DNA of 64,000 nt, taken from NCBI GenBank assembly GCA_020543525.1, contig JAHYIO010000042.1, positions 682,001 to 746,000 on the forward strand, given 5' to 3'. Numbering within the stretch: the stretch's first letter is position 1; every line of letters begins with the position of its first letter. This DNA comes from Coriolopsis trogii (lineage: Eukaryota; Basidiomycota; Agaricomycetes; Polyporales; Polyporaceae). A program made the translations under genes and the position numbers. The notes below the pieces were generated by a model that saw only the letters and a program-made list of their open reading frames with translations, was not told the origin of the DNA and did no database searches. Positions 58,080 through 64,000 of the stretch are shown one piece after another.

Positions 58080-60050
58080 ATGCGGTTGCTAAACACGAGC
58101 ACCTACGATGTTCGCGACTTCACCAAGACCGAAGAGAGGCCTCCCTACGCCATCTTGTCCCATGTCTGGGGCGAGGGCGAAGTCAACTTCAACGACATGC
58201 AAGACCTCCCTACGGCCCGCAAGCGCAAGGGCTGGCACAAGGTCGCGAGCTTTTGCGCGCGCGCCAAACAGGATGGCTATGCCTGGGTGTGGGACGACAC
58301 TTGCTGCATCGACAAATCCAACAACACAGAGTTCTCAGAGGCGATCAACTCCATGTATGCGTGGTACGCCGAGGCCGAGGTCTGCTACGCCTACCTGCAG
58401 GACGTCAACGACCCTTCGAAGGAGAATCCCGCCGCCGAGGATTCCTCTTTTCGTCGTAGCAGATGGTTCACACGTGGTTGGACTCTCCAGGAGCTCATAG
58501 CCCCAACGGCCGTCTACCTCTTGTCCAGGAATTGGGTCACCATCGGGACGAAGCAACTCCTCGCCAGCACCATTCAGGAAATCACCAATGTTGACCGTGA
58601 GGTCCTCATACACACTTGCTTCCTGGAGCAAGTAAGCGTGGCGCGGCGTATGTCATGGGCCGCAGAGCGCTTCACAACGAAAATCGAGGACCGTGCGTAC
58701 TCTCTCCTCGGCATTTTTGGCGTTAACATGCCCACGATTTATGGTGAGGGCGACAAGGCCTTCATTCGCCTCCAGCTCGAGATCATTCGCCAGACCCCGG
58801 ACCACAGCATCTTCGCCTGGGGTGTCCTCCATACTTATGACGACTACGAGAATAACTGCATATATACCAAGTCGGTGGTCGATGATATGGGGTGGGCTTC
58901 CGCCCAGCGCGTTCTCCTCGCTCCCTCTCCCAACGAGTTCAAAGACTGCGCGAACATCGAGAGCTTTCCTATCGAGCAGTACATGCGCTATGCCCAAGTA
59001 TCCGTCGACGTCCCAGAATTCTACCCTACGAATTACGGCATACACATTCACCTTCCGCTGTACCACGACAGCGAAAGCGGTGTATCCTTCGGGCTCCTCG
59101 CCTGTCTGGATTCATCCTCGGGACATCCCATCGCGCTCCTCCTTCGGCCACAGGGACGCAGCCTCAACCGGTACTACATCGGCATGTGGGGAACGTCTCG
59201 CCCGCCCATCCCCCCGCACTTCCTCCCCTGGTTCCGCACATTCGCCATACCGCCCCAAAAATATAAGGATGTCACTGTCACACGCCTCTATCTCCACAGC
59301 CACAACCCCAACTTTGAGCGAAGCAAACGGCAGGGCATCGCGCAAGGTCAGCTGCTCCAGCGCTCCGAAGATGGCCATCCTTCCGAGGGACCCAGGCGGT
59401 TCTCTTTCGTCTTCTATGGCTGGCATCTTGCCGCATTGCGGAGAGCACGTTACAGCCCTGCTGGATATTGGGACAACAGGACCAGCGTCGTAGGCTGGAC
59501 CCCCAGCACTCAGTGGAGGCGAGATGAGGGGGTGGGACTCGTGTTGAGTTTGAAGCGGTCGGGAGCTATTCCCTCGCGATACAGCCTTAGCTCCTCTCAT
59601 GGTTCGACAATCGCCCCCGATAAACAAGCAACCCCGCAATATGCAGTGATCGTGTTCAGCGAAGAGTCGAAAGGTCCGGGTCCGGGTCCGGATAAGGCGT
59701 ACTCCTTCGCGGTCATCATCGGGCTGGTGCCCGACACGGCGGCCGTGTGGTCGACCGTCATCTTCAAGGACGACGTCAACTCCGTCTGGCAGAAAGCGGA
59801 CGACAATGCCGTGGCCAAGGCGATATGGACGAGCGTTGCGTCGCTCGCCGCTGACCCTGCGCGCCTCCATGCGAAAGGGTTCAGACTGGACGGTCCGAAA
59901 TGGAAGGACGGCATGACGGCGTTCCAGGTCGCACGACTGGGAACGGTGAAGATCACGTACACTCCTTTCGTTACGCTCGACCAGGCGGCGAGTCTCGGCC
60001 ATCGTTCGACGATGACCTATGCTGTCGAGTTGGCAATCTCGGGTGCATGA
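58080..60050 (+). CDS. HET-domain (heterokaryon incompatibility) protein
   Basis: A single exon of 656 residues, MRLLNTSTYDVRDF at the start. HET motifs: YAILSHVWGEGEVNFNDMQD (about residues 24-43), WVWDDTCCIDKSNNTEFSEA (about 70-90), AWYAEAEVCYAYLQDV, FTRGWTLQELIAPTAVYLL (about 128-146) and IEDRAYSLLGIFGVNMPTIY (about 202-221). HET domains are TIR-like and trigger cell death after non-self recognition between fused hyphae. The remaining 400 residues form a conserved-looking tail without NACHT, WD40 or ankyrin repeats. The gene has no introns, unlike its neighbours. There are no frame breaks, so it appears functional. Confidence 0.93.
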   Translation: MRLLNTSTYDVRDFTKTEERPPYAILSHVWGEGEVNFNDMQDLPTARKRKGWHKVASFCARAKQDGYAWVWDDTCCIDKSNNTEFSEAINSMYAWYAEAEVCYAYLQDVNDPSKENPAAEDSSFRRSRWFTRGWTLQELIAPTAVYLLSRNWVTIGTKQLLASTIQEITNVDREVLIHTCFLEQVSVARRMSWAAERFTTKIEDRAYSLLGIFGVNMPTIYGEGDKAFIRLQLEIIRQTPDHSIFAWGVLHTYDDYENNCIYTKSVVDDMGWASAQRVLLAPSPNEFKDCANIESFPIEQYMRYAQVSVDVPEFYPTNYGIHIHLPLYHDSESGVSFGLLACLDSSSGHPIALLLRPQGRSLNRYYIGMWGTSRPPIPPHFLPWFRTFAIPPQKYKDVTVTRLYLHSHNPNFERSKRQGIAQGQLLQRSEDGHPSEGPRRFSFVFYGWHLAALRRARYSPAGYWDNRTSVVGWTPSTQWRRDEGVGLVLSLKRSGAIPSRYSLSSSHGSTIAPDKQATPQYAVIVFSEESKGPGPGPDKAYSFAVIIGLVPDTAAVWSTVIFKDDVNSVWQKADDNAVAKAIWTSVASLAADPARLHAKGFRLDGPKWKDGMTAFQVARLGTVKITYTPFVTLDQAASLGHRSTMTYAVELAISGA

Positions 60051-60199
60051 GAGCGTTCGAGCGTCGAATCATATCGGACTGCCCGTGCGAATGTATGGAT
60101 TTCCGTGGATAGCAGCTATGCTAAGAGCGTCTCCGCTCTGTTACAGTGCGAGTGAAGGCGACGTAGGACACCAGTCAAATTACCGCGGACGTTGCACCT

Positions 60200-61197
60200 T
60201 CACGCACGGTCCAGAACGCCCTCAAGTGAGTCTACTACCTTTATGGCCATGTTCACGTAGCGCATGATCGCCTTTGCGATCTCGTTGGCGTCCGGAGGCG
60301 GGAAGATGTCGTCAAAAGGGGCATCGGGGTCAAACCTAGAAAGCAAATCTTGATTATGGAAGCATAGAGGAGAGACAATGACAGCCTACCCGTGGTCGTT
60401 GCAGTAGGTGTCACGGTCAGCAAGGTATTGGGAGGCAGAGACCATGAACTCGGCGGCGAGGTGAGCGACGGCCTGATTGTCTACGAGCTCGTCTTCTGTG
60501 ACAGCATAATGCCAGGGCTTGAGACGGAGTGCTTGGTGGGCCTGCTGACGAGCGGCTGGGTCGCGCTGAACAAAGGTGGGGAAGTAGTCGGTGAAGACGG
60601 AGGTGAGGGGAGGGTCGTTCTCGGGATTATAGACGCGCCAGAGGTGATGAATGTGCTATATGACGGATTGGTTCAGCTTCGTGAGGAGGAGAGGGAGACA
60701 AAGGTACGGACCAAGAGGCAAGAGCCGTCTATGACCTTGCGATACACGGTGCGTTGTGCGTTGAGACGTTGGGGTTTGACGAGCGCTTGGAGGGCATTCC
60801 GCTGAGGGGAGTCGAGGGGGAGAACGTGGTCGCCTGACTGGGCGAGGATGCGTTGGATTGTGTTGACGGCGGTGGAGCGGGCGATCTCGAGGTGTACGAG
60901 AAGGCGGAGGAGAGCGGGGATCTGCTGGAGAACAAAGAAAGGCTGAAGAATGGACCTGACGGCGTAGACAAGGAGAGGGAGGGGCGGGGTGGCGGACTTG
61001 GCGACGTGGGGCGCTATCCCGGTCTTTACAATGTCTGGTCGGGGAGGAGGGTCAGTACTGATTGCCGCCGGGTAGTCTGTTCTGACGAGCGGACCGTAGA
61101 GGGCGCGGTGGAAGAGCTCGTCGGTGTAGCTCTCGTCGTTTGCTGCAACGAGCTCGAGGACACGGGCGATGTGGACGGCGGGAGGCGCGGCTGGCAT
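60200..61197 (-). CDS. Three-exon protein of unknown function, 295 residues
   Basis: Exons 61197-60712, 60655-60390 and 60335-60200 (introns 56 and 54 nt) join in frame. The N-terminal part is mostly helical (AVHIARVLELVAANDESYTD, LPLLVYAVRSILQPFFVLQQ, IPALLRLLVHLEIARSTAVN). The second part reads HHLWRVYNPENDPPLTSVFT, YFPTFVQRDPAARQQAHQAL and DELVDNQAVAHLAAEFMVSA. There is no catalytic motif or domain that I recognise; the ordered helices suggest a folded protein. The first donor (GTCCGT) is weak but is the only one that keeps the frame. It shares a 223-bp promoter with the next gene. Confidence 0.7.
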
Positions 61198-61420
61198 GCT
61201 CGGACGGGGTGGTTAGAGGCAGAGGACGCGATCACGTGTGATGCGCGTTGTTGAACATAGGAGGCCGTTTTGGGCGTGGATTCTCACGATAGTTAAACCA
61301 GGCTTAGACCTGTACTCCTCCCCTCTCCCTCGCCCGCCCTCGCCCGCCCTTGCCCTCCGCAGACCGTCTCTCCCGTCGTCCTCCGCGTTCTTGCCAGCTT
61401 GCTCGTCGTCGGCGACCGCG
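61198..61420. promoter_or_regulatory. Bidirectional promoter upstream of the Bud4-like gene
   Basis: These 223 bp lie between divergent starts. The right part (61315-61400) is a C/T-rich tract on the plus strand, typical of fungal leaders. No TATA box is evident. Confidence 0.45.
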
Positions 61421-64000
61421 ATGAGCTCCGCGCATCCCCTGCGCGAGCGGCCGCAGTCCAACTCCCCGGACCCGGAGCCCGCACGCCCCACTACCCCGCT
61501 TCGCATCAACAAGCACAGCTCGCCCCAGCCCCGTCAAGGTCTCTCTCCCCGCCGTCCGTCCACGCAGATCCAGGTCCAGGTTGCCCGCAGGTCGTCCAAC
61601 AGTTTCAAGCATGTACGCCAGAACAACCTCGTCACAAAGTCTCCCTTCCGTACCCTAATCCCTCCCCTCCTGGCAACCGCCTCCTCCTCCCGCAGAGTGA
61701 GCGGCGAGAAGCGTCCCCGTCCGGACTCGATGCACGCCCAGGCAGAGAACGAGAAACCGCTTGGCTTCAAGCGCAGACAGTCAAAGAGCTTCCAGGGCCT
61801 CCTCCAGAAGGAACCTGTGACCAAGAGCCCCTTCCGTCGCCGTTCCTCCGATGCGCCATCTCCTCCCCCTCCTCCTCTCCCTCCAAAGTCCAAGCTCAAG
61901 CCTGCATTTACACCCTCCGCCATGCCGACCTCCATCCCATCTCCCGTTCGTAGCGCTCTCTCAAACAACCGCAGGATCCATGGCCCTCGTTCCCTCGGCG
62001 AGCGCCAGGGCCACAAGGCGACCAAGTCCGTCACCTTCGACGAGAAGTGCGACGTCCTCGAGTTCGATGTCACCGACGACGAGTTAGAGGACGTCTCGTA
62101 CGACGAGAATGGCTATGGCTATGGCTACACCATAGGTCCCGGCGGCGACGAGGATGCGGACATGGACGAGAGCTATGACAGTGTCGATCCCGTGGCAGAC
62201 GATAGCATCACCGGTATGGTCGACTCTCTTCTTCAAGCCACTCTTCCACACACTCCCCCCAAGCGCGAAGACGAAGAAGATGCTCAGCTTCTCCCTCCAT
62301 CCCCGTCCCCTGCTGAACCCACTCATTCGCCCCCCGCCGACGTTGACGAAGACTCGCCGTCCACACCGCCTCGTGAGTACACACACCCTCTGAAACACAT
62401 TCATATCTTTCTGATGTCATATGTTCTATTGAACTCATAGGCACCCCGACAGAAGAAGATGTAGAGCCCCTCATCAGGGACGAAGAGCCTCCGTTCGATG
62501 AGTCCTTCCGCTCCGCCCGCTCTGCCGATGATTCATTTCGATCTTCGCGATCCATCGACGATGCTCTCGATCCGTCTAATCTGTCTATTGGCAACTCTGA
62601 GGTGTCTATCACGAATCTAGACAGTCACTCCCTCCTGGCGGAGACCGACGTTGAGGGCGATCTGCCACCGGACGCCTCCTTTGACCCTGTGGCAGGCTCG
62701 TCCCCTCGTTCACGACCCCAGTCCCGATCCGGTACTCCGCTCGAACGATCTTTTGAGCGAGAGCGCTCCTTAGATCGTTCTATCGAGGCTCGCTCGACGC
62801 CGGCTCTGACCCCATCACGCTTCAACTCTCCGCGTTCCGGATCTGCTTCTCCTCTCCACAAGCAGCTCTTCAGGCCGTCGAGTACTTCGAGTTTAGGCAG
62901 TCTCGCAAACGGCAGTCCTCGAACGCCGATTACTCGGGAACGCATCCAGGAACGGTTGCTCCGCAGAAAGAGTGAAGACGCACTCGCCAGTCGCTCTCCT
63001 AGTGCAAGTCCGCTCCCACCGCGGGCTCCTGCGACGCCTCCTGCAGCCGACGAAGACCAGCATGATGTGGAAGACGTGGCGAATACGTCGCATATTACAG
63101 AACCTGCCACAGAGGAGCCTACACCCTTCCTCCCGGCTATGACGCGCCATAACCCGACACACGATGGTGTTATGTCCATCGATCCAGAGGTTCAGCCCAT
63201 CGACCCTCCTCGCCCCTCGATCACGGAGCGCGCTCACAGCGTGGACGTCATCGATGCCAAGCGCATTTTTGCTGGATTGGAGCTCGACTTCGAGCACGGG
63301 TTCGGCTTGGGGGAAGAAGGTATGAGTATGAGCGCGGGCCTCATGGGTATGAGCTCGCGGACAAAGCATAGCAGCTTACCCTTCGGGGAAGTAAGCGCCC
63401 TCGACAAGCTAATGGAGGATATGGCACAAGGCGCTGGCGTCGACGTCAATACATCTGTCGTGTCCGAGGGCCAGTCCATCGGCAGCATCAAGATTGAAGC
63501 ATTCACTGAGGGAGTGAAAGCTGATACGTTTTCCATTGCAGACGTCGTGCGCCGGGATATGCAGCGAGGTATCGAGCTTCGACCGCCTGACGATGGCGAA
63601 GTCCCGGTACTTGCTTCAGACACGGTAGTAGCAGTCCGTTCATCGCCTCCTCGTCCTTCATCGTCAAAGGAAGCCATTCGTGCCCGTGAGGAGCTCATCA
63701 AGGCGAAGAGACGTGAGGCCCGTCAGCAGGAGGAGACCTCATCTGACAGTGACGCAGGCTCTCCGGAGCCCGCCATTGTCACTGTCACTCCTCCTGCTCC
63801 TGCTCCTGCTCCTGCCTCTGCTCGGCCGATGCGAAGACGTAGCATGAGTACGAGTGAAGCGGAGAAGATGTTGGCCCGACCAGCGGCGGCGCATCGACGT
63901 GCCCTCAGCTCGCGGGATGACTTGCTGGACATTACCGCCCTTCGTGAGGAGGACGCCCCGTTGGCGGACACAATCAACAGGGAACTGATGAAGCGGGAGA
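61421..64000 (+). CDS. Bud4/anillin-like protein, 5' part
   Basis: Exon 1 61421-62372 and exon 2 from 62441 (intron 68 nt, GTGAGT...CATAG) stay open to the window end, so the gene is truncated at its 3' side; about 837 residues are visible. Most of it is disordered (Ser/Pro/Asp), with repeated short motifs VTKSPFR (twice: LVTKSPFRTL and PVTKSPFRRR) and KATKSVTFDEKCDVLEFD. The VTFDEKCDVLEF block, the acidic middle and the RERIQERLLRRKSEDA segment are features I associate with the basidiomycete counterparts of Bud4/Mid1-type septin-ring anchors, whose C-terminal PH domain would lie beyond 64000. This assignment is inference. Upstream in-frame ATGs at 61238 and 61241 are possible but unlikely. 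Confidence 0.65.

Noticed and set aside
59112..60002. 296-codon antisense frame under the HET gene
   Set aside because: Arg-rich shadow of the HET coding sequence with no independent support.

Overview
The window is fungal nuclear DNA, most probably from an Agaricomycete (mushroom or polypore-type basidiomycete). The reasons are genes split by many 47-68 nt GT-AG introns, a Kyakuja-type KDZ transposase, a HET-domain gene, an exomer CHS5 gene, a CDK8/SSN3 kinase and decayed Ty3/gypsy and Tc1 elements. I cannot name the species.

The window has two halves. Positions 1 to about 36,100 are AT-rich and contain no clearly intact host gene. They hold a graveyard of nested mobile elements: a Ty3/gypsy element (2973-8892) interrupted by a Tc1/mariner element (4171-5757) and by a solo LTR (7828-8467); a broken gene with a ribonuclease H1 N-terminal domain; two paralogous copies of a cysteine-cluster gene; a dispersed repeat present as an inverted pair, each copy next to a protein-kinase fragment; a KDZ transposase pseudogene (15105-18494) cut by a second solo LTR (15941-16580) and lacking its catalytic centre; two neighbouring uncharacterised multi-exon genes (19952-23980); a third solo LTR (29766-30404); and several short inverted-repeat elements. 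All three solo LTRs belong to one family and carry perfect 5-bp target duplications. Several key codons in the dead elements are changed by G-to-A or C-to-T transitions.

Positions 36,200 to 64,000 are GC-richer and gene-dense. In order: a BRCT protein resembling microcephalin (minus), a small NTF2/SnoaL-like protein (plus), a coiled-coil protein (minus), a 172-residue conserved-looking protein (plus), a four-exon hypothetical gene (plus), a probably mitochondrial NAD kinase (minus), an asteroid-type XPG nuclease (minus), tRNA-Leu(CAG) (minus), a degraded MFS transporter fragment, the Mediator kinase CDK8 (minus), CHS5 (plus), a HET-domain protein (plus), a three-exon protein of unknown role (minus) and the 5' part of a Bud4/anillin-like gene (plus, running off the window). 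Three divergent pairs share promoters of 167-223 bp.

The genes are not an operon; they are independent housekeeping and regulatory genes: DNA-damage signalling (BRCT), NADP supply (NAD kinase), transcription control (CDK8), chitin-synthase export (CHS5), septum or bud-site organisation (Bud4-like) and non-self recognition (HET). The most unusual material is in the left half: the uncharacterised gene pair, the cysteine-cluster paralogues, the short foldback elements and the mutation pattern.
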